Source of the DNA: an uncultured Serinicoccus sp.
GTDB taxonomy: Bacteria; Actinomycetota; Actinomycetes; Actinomycetales; Dermatophilaceae
Assembly (NCBI RefSeq): GCF_947500995.1
Contig: NZ_CANMUA010000008.1
Location: 1 to 64,000, forward strand
Direction of reading: 5' to 3'
Length of the DNA stretch: 64,000 bases
Position numbers and translations under genes: made by a program. Positions 9,166 to 16,547 of the stretch are shown here, in pieces; the stretch's first letter is position 1, and the number at the start of each line of letters is the position of its first letter. The notes beneath the pieces are model-generated. The model had not been told where the DNA came from. It did not search any database and saw only the letters and a list, made by a program, of their open reading frames with translations.

Positions 9166-9660
9166 TCAGCGCTCCCACTCGTCGAAGACCAGCCAGGTAC
9201 GGGTGGCCCGCACGCCGGGGACGCCCTGGATCCGCCCCAGGACCACGTCCCGCAGCTCGTGGTTGTCCCGCGCCCGCACCTCCACGAGCATGTCGAACTC
9301 CGCCCCCACCAGCGCTACCTTCTCGACCCCGGGCAGCGTCTCGAGCGCGTCCAGCACCTCGCGCCACGCCCCCTGCTCGATCGAGACCGACACGTAGGCC
9401 GCGGTCGCCAGGCCGAGCTTGTCGGCGTCGACGCGGGCGGCATACCCCGTGATCACCTTCTCGCGGTGCAACCGCTCGAGCCGGGAGTATGCCGTCGCCC
9501 GGCTGATGTGCACCCGTTCGGCGAGGGCGCGGACCGAGAGCCGGCCGTCGCGCCGCAGCTCGGCGACGATGGCGTGGTCGGTCTCGTCCAGGGGTGCGGC
9601 AACCTGTCCGGCCCCCCTCCGGAGGACCGGACCGCTCTCGGACGAACGGTCTTCTGCCAT
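9166..9660 (-). CDS. Lrp/AsnC-family transcriptional regulator
   Basis: 164 aa. An N-terminal tail of about 24 residues precedes a winged HTH (LDETDHAIVAELRRDGRLSVRALAERVHISRATAYSRLERLHREKVI) and a C-terminal RAM effector-binding domain. Divergence from the 2-oxoacid dehydrogenase operon, with about 107 bp between starts, resembles BkdR-type regulators that sense branched-chain amino acids, so it probably controls that operon. The ATG has no clear Shine-Dalgarno; CAGGAT 6 nt upstream could be a leaderless -10. The antiporter gene follows directly. Confidence 0.9.
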   Translation of the reverse strand: MAEDRSSESGPVLRRGAGQVAAPLDETDHAIVAELRRDGRLSVRALAERVHISRATAYSRLERLHREKVITGYAARVDADKLGLATAAYVSVSIEQGAWREVLDALETLPGVEKVALVGAEFDMLVEVRARDNHELRDVVLGRIQGVPGVRATRTWLVFDEWER

Positions 9661-9666
9661 GCCGAC

Positions 9667-9687
9667 ATCCTGCCACCCGTCCAGGAT
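9667..9687. promoter_or_regulatory. Inverted repeat in the Lrp/E1-alpha divergent promoter
   Basis: ATCCTG and CAGGAT flank a 9-bp spacer 7 bp upstream of the Lrp-type gene. A symmetric site here is a plausible binding site for that regulator. It also overlaps the likely -10 of the regulator gene, which would give autoregulation. Confidence 0.4.
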
Positions 9688-9767
9688 CTGCGCTTGATGT
9701 CGTCAGAGTGTGCGCTGGCGCGGGACGATGACCCCTAGACGTCTACGTGAGGACCGAGGACTCGACG

Positions 9768-10895
9768 ATGAGTGACATCACCGAACTGCTCCCCTGCCCC
9801 GCACCGGTGCAGCTGCTCGCCGCCGACGGCACCGCCGTCGACCCGGGCGAGCAGGCCCTTGCCCGCGGATACGCCATGCCGGTCCCCGAGGACCTCCTCG
9901 CCGTCTGGCGCGGCATGGTCGTCGGCCGCCGCTTCGACGCCCAGGCGACGGCGCTCACCAAGCAGGGCCGCCTGGCCGTCTACCCCAGCTCGCGCGGGCA
10001 GGACGCCTGTCAGGTCGCGCCGGTCCTGGCGCTGGCCGAGCAGGACTGGCTCTTCCCGACCTACCGCGACTCCATGGCGCTGGTCACCCACGGCATCGAC
10101 CCGGTCGAGGTGCTCACCCTGCTGCGCGGCGACTGGCACTGCGGCTACGACCCGCGGGCCACCCGGACCGCGCCCCAGTGCACCCCGCTGGCCACCCAGG
10201 CGGTCCACGCCGCCGGCGCGGCGCACGGCCTGACCCGCCGCGGCAGCGACGGTCTCGCGCTGTGCCTCATCGGCGACGGCGCGACCAGCGAGGGGGACTT
10301 CCACGAGGGCCTCAACTTCGCCGCGGTCTTCGAGGCCCCGGCGGTCTTCCTCGTCCAGAACAACAAGTACGCGATCTCGGTGCCGCTGGCCAAGCAGACC
10401 AAGGCCCCGGCCCTGGCCTACAAGGGCGTCGGCTACGGCGTGCGCAGCGAGCAGGTCGACGGCAACGACCCCGCCGCGATGCTGGCGGTCATGCGGCAGG
10501 CCTACGCGCACGCCCGGTCCGGGCACGGTCCGGTGCTCGTCGAAGCGCACACCTACCGCATGGAGGCGCACACCAACGCCGACGACGCCACCCGCTACCG
10601 CACCGCCGACGAGGTCGACGAGTGGACCGGGCAGGACCCGATCGTCCGGCTCCAGGCATACCTCGTCCAGGAGGGGCACCTCGACGACGCGCGCATCCAG
10701 GAGGTCCGCGACGAGGCCGACGCGCTGGCCGCCGACCTGCGCACCCGGATGAACGCCGAGCCGACGGTCGAGCCGCTCGAGCTCTTCGACCACGTCTACG
10801 CCCGGCCGACGCCGCAGCTGCTCGAGCAGCGCGAGATGGTCCGCAGCGAGCTGGACAGCCACGTCACCCAGCAGGAGATGGAGAGCGCGCGATGA
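9768..10895 (+). CDS. 2-oxoacid dehydrogenase E1 component, alpha subunit
   Basis: 375 aa. Thiamine-diphosphate-dependent decarboxylase subunit of a pyruvate or branched-chain 2-oxoacid dehydrogenase complex. The ThDP/Mg motif GDGATSEGDFHEGLNFAAVF...NNKYAISVP is intact at about residues 170-210, and YPSSRGQDACQV and AHTYRMEAHTNADDATRYR are typical of E1 alpha. The ATG at 9768 has AGGA 8 nt upstream; a GTG at 9747 lacks one. It overlaps the E1-beta gene by 4 bp (ATGA). The divergent Lrp regulator favours a branched-chain (Bkd) role, but sequence alone does not separate this from pyruvate. No E3 gene follows. Confidence 0.9.
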   Translation: MSDITELLPCPAPVQLLAADGTAVDPGEQALARGYAMPVPEDLLAVWRGMVVGRRFDAQATALTKQGRLAVYPSSRGQDACQVAPVLALAEQDWLFPTYRDSMALVTHGIDPVEVLTLLRGDWHCGYDPRATRTAPQCTPLATQAVHAAGAAHGLTRRGSDGLALCLIGDGATSEGDFHEGLNFAAVFEAPAVFLVQNNKYAISVPLAKQTKAPALAYKGVGYGVRSEQVDGNDPAAMLAVMRQAYAHARSGHGPVLVEAHTYRMEAHTNADDATRYRTADEVDEWTGQDPIVRLQAYLVQEGHLDDARIQEVRDEADALAADLRTRMNAEPTVEPLELFDHVYARPTPQLLEQREMVRSELDSHVTQQEMESAR

Positions 10896-11911
10896 GCCCG
10901 ACCACCTACGCCAAGGCCCTCAACACGGCCCTGCGCGACGCGCTCACCGAGGACCCGGACGTGCTCGTCCTCGGCGAGGACGTCGGTGCGCTGGGTGGGG
11001 TCTTCCGCATCACCGACGGCCTCACCCGGGACTTCGGCGAGGACCGCTGCGTCGACACCCCCCTGGCCGAGGCCGGGATCGCCGGCTTCGCGGTGGGCCT
11101 GGCCATGCAGGGTTTCCGCCCGGTCGTCGAGATGCAGTTCGACGCCTTCGGCTACCCCGCGTTCGAGCAGGTGGTCTCGCACATCGCCAAGATGCGCAAC
11201 CGCACCCGCGGCGCGCTGCCGATGCCCATCACCATCCGGATCCCGTATGCCGGGGGCATCGGTGGCGTCGAGCACCACTGCGACTCCTCGGAGGGCTACT
11301 ACGTCCACACGCCGGGGCTGCACGTCGTCACCCCCGCGACGCCGGCCGACGCCTACTCCCTGCTGCGCGAGGCCATCGCCTCCGACGACCCGGTGGTCTT
11401 CATGGAGCCCAAGAGCCAGTACTACGCCAAGGCCGAGCTCGAGCTGCCCACCCGCACCGAGCCCATCGGTCAGGCCGTGGTGCGTCGTGAAGGCACCGAC
11501 GTCACCCTCGTCACCTACGGGCCGCAGGTCGCGGCCGCGCTCAAGGCCGCCGAGGTCGCGGCCGCGGAGGAGGACTGGGACGTGGAGGTCGTCGACCTGC
11601 GCTCCCTCGTGCCCTTCGACGACGCCACCGTCGAGGCGTCGGTGCGGCGGACCGGGCGGGCCGTCGTGCTCGCCGAGGCGCAGGGCTTCGCCGGCATGGG
11701 CGCCGAGATCGCGGCCCGGGTGCAGGAGCGCTGCTTCCACAGCCTGGCCGCGCCCGTCCTGCGGGTCACCGGGCTCGACATCCCCTACCCGCCCCCCAAG
11801 CTCGAGCACACCCACCTGCCCGGGATCGACCGGATCCTCGACACCATCGCCCGGCTGCAGTGGGACGACGAGCCGGACCTCACCCACGCCCCTCAGGAGG
11901 TGTCGGCATGA
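10892..11911 (+). CDS. 2-oxoacid dehydrogenase E1 component, beta subunit
   Basis: 339 aa, the usual length. The transketolase-like pyrimidine-binding domain is seen (LNTALRDALTEDPDVLVLGEDVGALGGVFR, DTPLAEAGIAGFAVGLAMQGFRPVVEMQF), as is the C-terminal transketolase domain (VVDLRSLVPFDDATVEASVRRTGRAVVLAEAQ). It pairs with E1 alpha to form the alpha2beta2 decarboxylase. The start overlaps the alpha stop and its stop overlaps the E2 start, giving translationally coupled genes in 1:1:1 order. Confidence 0.93.
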   Translation: MSPTTYAKALNTALRDALTEDPDVLVLGEDVGALGGVFRITDGLTRDFGEDRCVDTPLAEAGIAGFAVGLAMQGFRPVVEMQFDAFGYPAFEQVVSHIAKMRNRTRGALPMPITIRIPYAGGIGGVEHHCDSSEGYYVHTPGLHVVTPATPADAYSLLREAIASDDPVVFMEPKSQYYAKAELELPTRTEPIGQAVVRREGTDVTLVTYGPQVAAALKAAEVAAAEEDWDVEVVDLRSLVPFDDATVEASVRRTGRAVVLAEAQGFAGMGAEIAARVQERCFHSLAAPVLRVTGLDIPYPPPKLEHTHLPGIDRILDTIARLQWDDEPDLTHAPQEVSA

Positions 11912-13542
11912 CGCAGGTCTTCCGGTTACCGGACCTCGGCGAGGGCCTCACCGAGGCGGAGATCGTCGAGTGGCACGTCGCCGCCGGTGACGAGGTCGGC
12001 GTCGACCAGGAGGTCGTCACCGTCGAGACCGCGAAGGCCGCCGTGTCGGTGCCCTGCCCGTATGCCGGCACCGTCGCCCGGGTGCACGCCGAGGCCGGCC
12101 AGGTCCTGCCCGTCGGCGAGCCGCTCATCACCATCGGCGCGCCGGGCGAGTCCGGAGCCGACCGGTCGGGCGCGACCGGCGCGGACGCGACCGGCGCCGG
12201 GGGCGGGGCCGGGGCCGGGGGCGGGGCCGGGGCCGGGGCCGGGGGCGGGGCCGGGGCCGGGGCCGGGGGCGGGGCCGGGGCCGGGGCCGGGGCCGGGGCC
12301 GGGGCCGGGGGCGAGCAGTACCGCGAGGAGGAGCAGGCGGGCGCCCGCCCCGCCGGGGAGGGCGTGGACGGCGAGGGCGAGGACCAGCCGGAGCGTCCCC
12401 TCATCGGCTACGGCGCGGGTGACGGCCCGGCCCGCCGGACGGGCGGCCGCCGCCGGCGTGGCCGCACCACCACGTCCGCTACCGCCCCCACCACCCCACC
12501 GAGCACCGCGAATGGTTCCCCCACCACCCCACCGAGCGCCGAGAGTGGTTCCCCCACCACCCCACCGAGCGCCGAGAGTGGTTCCTCCACCACCCCACCG
12601 AGCGCCGAGAGTGGTTCCTCCACCACCCCACCGAGCACCGCGAATGGTGGCCGTGCGGTGCGGGTCATCTCCCCCCTGGTGCGGCACCTGGCCCGCGAGC
12701 ACGGCGTCGACCTGACCGCGGTGACCCCCGGCCCGACCGGGGTCGTCCGCCGGGCGGACCTGGAGGTATACCTCTCCTCCCGGACGGACCACCCGGCCGG
12801 CGATCCCAGCCCTGCCGCGGCACAGCCCGGTGCGCCCCGCCGCTCGCCGGGTGACACGCGCATCCCCATCCAGGGGGTGCAGCGGCTCATGGTCGAGCGG
12901 CTGTCCACCTCGCGGCGCGAGATCCCGGACGCCACCACCTGGGTCGACGTCGACGCCACCCGGCTGATGAAGGCCAAGGACGCCCTCAAGGCCGCGCGGC
13001 CCGACGCCGGGATCGGCGTGCTGCCCCTCTTGGCCCGGATCACCGTGGCGGGCCTCCGGGCCTACCCGGCGCTCAACTCCTCGGTCGACACCGAGGCCGG
13101 GGAGATCGTCCACCACGGCGCGGTGCACCTCGGTTTCGCCGCGCAGAGCCCGCGCGGGCTCGTCGTGCCGGTCGTGCACGACGCGCACGCGATGACGACG
13201 ACCGAGCTGGCCGCCGCGCTGCGCGAGCTCACCCTCAAGGCGCGGGACGGCAAGGTCTCCCCGGCCGAGCTGACCGGCGGCACCTTCACGCTGAACAACT
13301 ACGGCGTCTTCGGGGTGGACGGCTCGACGCCGATCATCAACCACCCCGAGGCCGCGATGCTGGGCGTGGGGCGCATCGTCGACAAGCCGTGGGCGCACCG
13401 GGGCAAGGTCAAGGTCCGCAAGGTCACCCAGCTGTCCTTCACCTTCGACCACCGGGTGTGCGACGGCGGCACGGCGGGCGGCTTCCTGCGGTTCGTCGCC
13501 GACTGCGTCGAGCAGCCGGCCGCCCTGCTCGCCGACCTCTGA
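11908..13542 (+). CDS. 2-oxoacid dehydrogenase E2 (dihydrolipoyl acyltransferase) with repeat-expanded linker
   Basis: 544 aa. Residues 1-80 are a single lipoyl domain with the lipoyl-accepting Lys43 in VETAKAAVSV. The linker is unusual: about residues 96-136 are almost pure Gly/Ala from a G-rich tract, and residues 194-248 are five perfect-length 11-residue PTTPPSAESGS repeats. A peripheral subunit-binding domain follows (VISPLVRHLAREHGVDLTAV, ~253-290), then the catalytic domain with FDHRVCDGG near the C-terminus (His515, Asp519). GGAGG lies 7 nt before the ATG, which overlaps the E1-beta stop. The flexible linkers should let the lipoyl arm swing; their length may vary between strains because both tracts are repeats. 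Confidence 0.93.
   Translation: MTQVFRLPDLGEGLTEAEIVEWHVAAGDEVGVDQEVVTVETAKAAVSVPCPYAGTVARVHAEAGQVLPVGEPLITIGAPGESGADRSGATGADATGAGGGAGAGGGAGAGAGGGAGAGAGGGAGAGAGAGAGAGGEQYREEEQAGARPAGEGVDGEGEDQPERPLIGYGAGDGPARRTGGRRRRGRTTTSATAPTTPPSTANGSPTTPPSAESGSPTTPPSAESGSSTTPPSAESGSSTTPPSTANGGRAVRVISPLVRHLAREHGVDLTAVTPGPTGVVRRADLEVYLSSRTDHPAGDPSPAAAQPGAPRRSPGDTRIPIQGVQRLMVERLSTSRREIPDATTWVDVDATRLMKAKDALKAARPDAGIGVLPLLARITVAGLRAYPALNSSVDTEAGEIVHHGAVHLGFAAQSPRGLVVPVVHDAHAMTTTELAAALRELTLKARDGKVSPAELTGGTFTLNNYGVFGVDGSTPIINHPEAAMLGVGRIVDKPWAHRGKVKVRKVTQLSFTFDHRVCDGGTAGGFLRFVADCVEQPAALLADL
12194..12312 (+). repeat. G-rich GGGGCC-type tract encoding a Gly/Ala linker
   Basis: About 120 bp of GGGGCCG and GGGGGCG units within the E2 gene, with more than a dozen runs of four or five G on the coding strand. 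It encodes an uninterrupted Gly/Ala stretch and could fold into G-quadruplexes. It is prone to slippage in multiples of 6 bp, which keep the frame. Confidence 0.8.
12487..12651 (+). repeat. Five tandem 33-bp units inside the E2 gene
   Basis: Units start at 12487, 12520, 12553, 12586 and 12619. Each reads CCCACCACCCCACCGAG followed by a GAATGG- or GAGTGG-containing end, and each encodes 11 residues. Units 1 and 5 carry CACCGCGAATGG, the inner three GCCGAGAGTGG. The 24-bp core closely matches the intergenic repeat at 35019-35106. Confidence 0.85.
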
Positions 13543-13558
13543 GAGGGGCGGCGCCCTC
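13543..13558. terminator. Small hairpin between convergent E2 and CWB2 genes
   Basis: GAGGG pairs with CCCTC around a 6-nt GC loop directly after the E2 stop. It lies in a 19-bp gap between convergent genes. The stem is short and there is no T-tract, so termination is only possible. Confidence 0.3.
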
Positions 13559-13561
13559 CGG

Positions 13562-15427
13562 TCAGGAGGTCAGCCGCAGTAGCGTCCGCCGGACGTCCTC
13601 ACCGACCGCACCGGCACCGCCGGTGAGCACGACGCGCTCGGGCCCGATGCGCTCCAGCGCCTCGCGCGTCGCGGTGGGGACCCGGTCGGGCGCCGTCAGC
13701 AGCACCGAGCCGCCCCGGGCGGCCGCGACGGGTCCGGCCGCGAGCGCGTCGGCGAAGGCCACCCCGGACCCGACGTGCAGCACCTCGGCACCCCGCCCGG
13801 CGAGCAGCGCGGCGGTGGCGTAGCGGTCGCTGCCCCCGATCCGCTCGACGCTGCTGCCCAGGTCTTTCAGGTCCTCCTCGACCGTGCTCGCCACGGCCCC
13901 CTCGCCACCGACGACGACGATCCTGGCCGGGTCCAGCTCGCGCAGCGCCGCGGCGGTGGCCTCCGGGACCTCCGTCTGACGCACCAGCAGGATCGGCGCG
14001 CCCTGCTGCCCCGCCCGGCCCGCGGCCGCGAGGGCGTCCGGGAAGCCCGCGCCGGTCGCGACGACGACGATGCCCCGCTCCTGCACCGGCTCGACAAGGG
14101 CGAGCGCTGCCGCGGTCTCGTGCCGGTCGCGGCCCGACACCCGGTCCACCGGGGCCAGCTCGGCGACCTGTTCCACGACCGTCTCGGGGACGGCGTCCTC
14201 GCCACCGACCACCACGACCTCGCTCGGGGCCAGCCGCAGCAGCGCCTCGCGGGTCGCGGAGGGCAGCGCCGGGCCGCCGGTGAGCAGCACCGCCTCGCCG
14301 CGGGCGCCGGCCTTGGCCGCCGCGGCGAGGGCGTCCGGGAAGTCGCGTCCGCTGGTGAGGAAGACCCGGCCACCGGGCTCGACGTCGCGGGTCAGGAGGG
14401 CGGCGGTGGCATACCGGTCCGCGCCGCCCACCCGGTCGACGGAGGGCCGGTATGACGCCACCCCGGCCTCGTGCAGACGCTGGTGCAGCGGGTCGGTCAG
14501 GGTGGCGGTGTAGGTCGGGACGAGGTGGGAGCCGCTGCCGTAGAGCTGGGCGCGGCCGACCACGGCGGCGCACCGCGGGCTGAGGTAGGTCGTGGGGCAC
14601 ACCCAGTCGCGCAGGTCGACGAACATCGCGCCAGGCACCCGGTCGGCCGCCTCGCGTATCGACGGGTTGCCGCTGCGCGACTCCCGCAGCGACACCGCGC
14701 AGGACCTCAGGTCGCCCCCGTCCGCCAGGGTCTCGGCGACGCAGGCCGAGGGGTTGCCGTCGCTGGGGACCGGTGAGTCCCACAGCCCTACGACCTGCTC
14801 CACCCCGAGCTCCTCGCGCAGCCACGTCCAGGTGCGCTCGTAGCCCTCCGGGACCTCGCGTCGCATCCCCCCGGTGATGACGAGGTCGGGCCGGTGGTCC
14901 TCCAGGTGCCCGCGGAGGACGGCCTTGTAGTCGTCGCACTCCGGGTAGGTCGGCTCCGGCTCGTCGACGAAGGAGCAGGCGAGCTTGGTGTACATCCGCA
15001 GCCGCCAGCCCTCGCGCAGCGCGATCTCCTCCAGGGCCGGGAAGTACTGACCCACCTTGGAGGAGCCGAGGACAGCCACCTCCACCTCGCCGTCGGGGTC
15101 GCCGTAGACGCAGCCGGGGGCCACCTCCGTGCCGCGGCGTCCGACGTGGCAGCCGTCGGCGTAGTAGGAGGGGTACATCCGGGTCACGGCGCTCAGCGGC
15201 GGCGTCATGGGGTGGACCGGTGCGGCCTGCGTCAGGTCGGAGAGCTCCAGCGACGGCTCGCTCCATCCCTCGTCCCGCAGCGCCCGGGCGCCCAGGTCGT
15301 CCTCGTCGCCGGTCAGGGCTGTCGCGGGCAGCGCGGTGAGCGCCAGCACGCCTCCGAGCAGGGCGGCGAGGCCGGCGCGCCGGGTGGCGCCACGGCCGTG
15401 GCGCCGTGCGCGGGGTCGGGGGAACAC
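13562..15427 (-). CDS. SGNH-like domain fused to three cell-wall-binding repeats (CWB2)
   Basis: 621 aa. Residues ~15-40 are a signal peptide (LAALLGGVLALTALPATA). The next ~270 residues resemble the C-terminal SGNH domain of OafA-type acyltransferases (VAVLGSSKVGQYFPALEEIALREGWRLRMYTKLAC), but without the membrane acyltransferase. Where relatives have GDSH and DDSH, this protein has GSSK and SGSH, so the catalytic Asp appears lost. Three CWB2 repeats follow (RVGGADRYATAALL, RVSGRDRHETAAAL, RIGGSDRYATAALL), which anchor proteins to cell-wall polymers. The chosen GTG is 7 nt after a TAGACT box and gives a compact signal peptide; an in-frame ATG at 15463 would overlap the divergent promoter. 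It probably works at the envelope, perhaps binding glycans. Confidence 0.82.
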   Translation of the reverse strand: MFPRPRARRHGRGATRRAGLAALLGGVLALTALPATALTGDEDDLGARALRDEGWSEPSLELSDLTQAAPVHPMTPPLSAVTRMYPSYYADGCHVGRRGTEVAPGCVYGDPDGEVEVAVLGSSKVGQYFPALEEIALREGWRLRMYTKLACSFVDEPEPTYPECDDYKAVLRGHLEDHRPDLVITGGMRREVPEGYERTWTWLREELGVEQVVGLWDSPVPSDGNPSACVAETLADGGDLRSCAVSLRESRSGNPSIREAADRVPGAMFVDLRDWVCPTTYLSPRCAAVVGRAQLYGSGSHLVPTYTATLTDPLHQRLHEAGVASYRPSVDRVGGADRYATAALLTRDVEPGGRVFLTSGRDFPDALAAAAKAGARGEAVLLTGGPALPSATREALLRLAPSEVVVVGGEDAVPETVVEQVAELAPVDRVSGRDRHETAAALALVEPVQERGIVVVATGAGFPDALAAAGRAGQQGAPILLVRQTEVPEATAAALRELDPARIVVVGGEGAVASTVEEDLKDLGSSVERIGGSDRYATAALLAGRGAEVLHVGSGVAFADALAAGPVAAARGGSVLLTAPDRVPTATREALERIGPERVVLTGGAGAVGEDVRRTLLRLTS

Positions 15428-15434
15428 GCCGGCG

Positions 15435-15440
15435 AGTCTA
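15435..15440 (-). promoter_or_regulatory. -10 box of a probable leaderless promoter (CWB2 gene)
   Basis: TAGACT on the minus strand ends 7 nt before the GTG at 15427. The divergent kinase gene starts 43 bp away, so the two promoters are interleaved. Confidence 0.45.
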
Positions 15441-15470
15441 CGGTCGGGCTCATCTGGCACCATCGCCCGC

Positions 15471-16412
15471 GTGGAGCAGTCGGAGGTGGTGGCGGTGGCG
15501 CGGGCCCGCCCGTGGGCCGACCAGGAGTGGGCGGCCGCGCTGCTGGAACGCTTCCCGGAGGTCCTGGCCCGGACGGTGCGGCGGTGGGACCTGGTGATCG
15601 AACGGGCGCACACCGACGGCGTCGGCCTCCCCGTGCTCGAGGTCCGGCGGGGCGGGGAGCCGGCGGCGGTGAAGTTCGACGACGCGGGCACCGACCTGGG
15701 CCAGCAGGTGCGGGTCATGCGGGCGGCGGCGGGGCGCGGCTACTGCCGGGTGCTGGACCACGACGCGGACCTCGGCGCAGCCATCCTCGAGCGGCTGGGG
15801 CCCTCGCTCGCCCGCACCACCGCCGACGGTCTCGCCCAGGTCGAGGTCCTCGTCCGCCTGCTCGAGCAGGCCTGGGAGCTGCCGCTGGACGTCGCCCAGG
15901 ACGAGCAGCCCGGGGAGAAGGCCAGCCAGCTGCTCGCCATCGTGGAGACCGAGATCGCCGACGGCGGCTGGGTGCACCGGCACACCGCGGCCTTCGACCG
16001 GGCCGCCGCCCTGTCCCGCGAGCTGGTCGAGCACCCGCACCCGGACCGGGTGGTCGTCCACGGCGACGCCCACAGCCTCAACGCGCTCCAACGCCCCGGC
16101 GGCGGGTACGCCTTCATCGACCCCGACGGCTTCCTCTGCGAGCGCGACTACGACGTCGGCGTCGCGCTCCGCGACCTCATGACCGAGCTGGAGCATATCT
16201 CCAGCGCCGACGGGCCGGCGGCCGCGCGCGAGTGGCACCGCCGCCAGGTCGCCTCGGTGAGCCGGCGCCTCGGGCTGGAGCCGGACCGGGTCGACGCCTG
16301 GGCCTTCGTGGAGCGGGTGACGACGGGGGTGTGGCTGCACCGGCTGGGCTACGTCGAGGAGGGCGAGCGCTGGCTGAGCACGGCCGACCTCCTCGCACGG
16401 CACGCGCGGTAG
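15471..16412 (+). CDS. APH-family phosphotransferase (aminoglycoside/small-molecule kinase-like)
   Basis: 313 aa. Kinase-like fold with a phosphate-anchoring lysine (AVKF, Lys68), the Brenner motif HGDAHSLN at 197-204 with catalytic Asp199, and the metal-binding DPD at 217-219. The architecture matches aminoglycoside/streptomycin phosphotransferases of actinobacteria, many of which phosphorylate other metabolites; there is no sign that it confers resistance. The GTG at 15471 is preceded by CACCAT 7 nt upstream, consistent with a leaderless start. It is divergent from the CWB2 gene. Confidence 0.8.
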   Translation: MEQSEVVAVARARPWADQEWAAALLERFPEVLARTVRRWDLVIERAHTDGVGLPVLEVRRGGEPAAVKFDDAGTDLGQQVRVMRAAAGRGYCRVLDHDADLGAAILERLGPSLARTTADGLAQVEVLVRLLEQAWELPLDVAQDEQPGEKASQLLAIVETEIADGGWVHRHTAAFDRAAALSRELVEHPHPDRVVVHGDAHSLNALQRPGGGYAFIDPDGFLCERDYDVGVALRDLMTELEHISSADGPAAAREWHRRQVASVSRRLGLEPDRVDAWAFVERVTTGVWLHRLGYVEEGERWLSTADLLARHAR

Positions 16413-16437
16413 GTCCGCGCGACCTGGGGCCCTGTCA

Positions 16438-16538
16438 CGCGTCCGGTGCGGCCCCGACGCGCGTCCGGTGCGGCCCCGACGCGCGTCCGGTGCGGCCCGG
16501 GCGCGCGTCCGGTGCGTCCCCGACGCGCGTCCGGTGCA
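16438..16538 (+). repeat. 22-bp tandem repeat, 4.6 copies, between convergent genes
   Basis: Copies of CGCGTCCGGTGCGGCCCCGA plus two bases start at 16438, 16460, 16482, 16504 and 16526, the fourth with small changes. The array fills the gap between the kinase stop (16412) and the etfA stop (16548). It has no spacers. A role in transcription termination or DNA structure is possible. Confidence 0.85.
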
Positions 16539-16547
16539 GATGGAGGG

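Noticed and set aside
15471-16412. Aminoglycoside resistance gene
   Set aside because: The fold and HGD motif fit the APH family, but this family is broad. No mobile element or resistance context is present, so only a general kinase call is supported.
16438-16538. Possible CRISPR array
   Set aside because: Units are 22 bp and directly contiguous with no spacers, and no cas gene is present. It is a simple tandem repeat.
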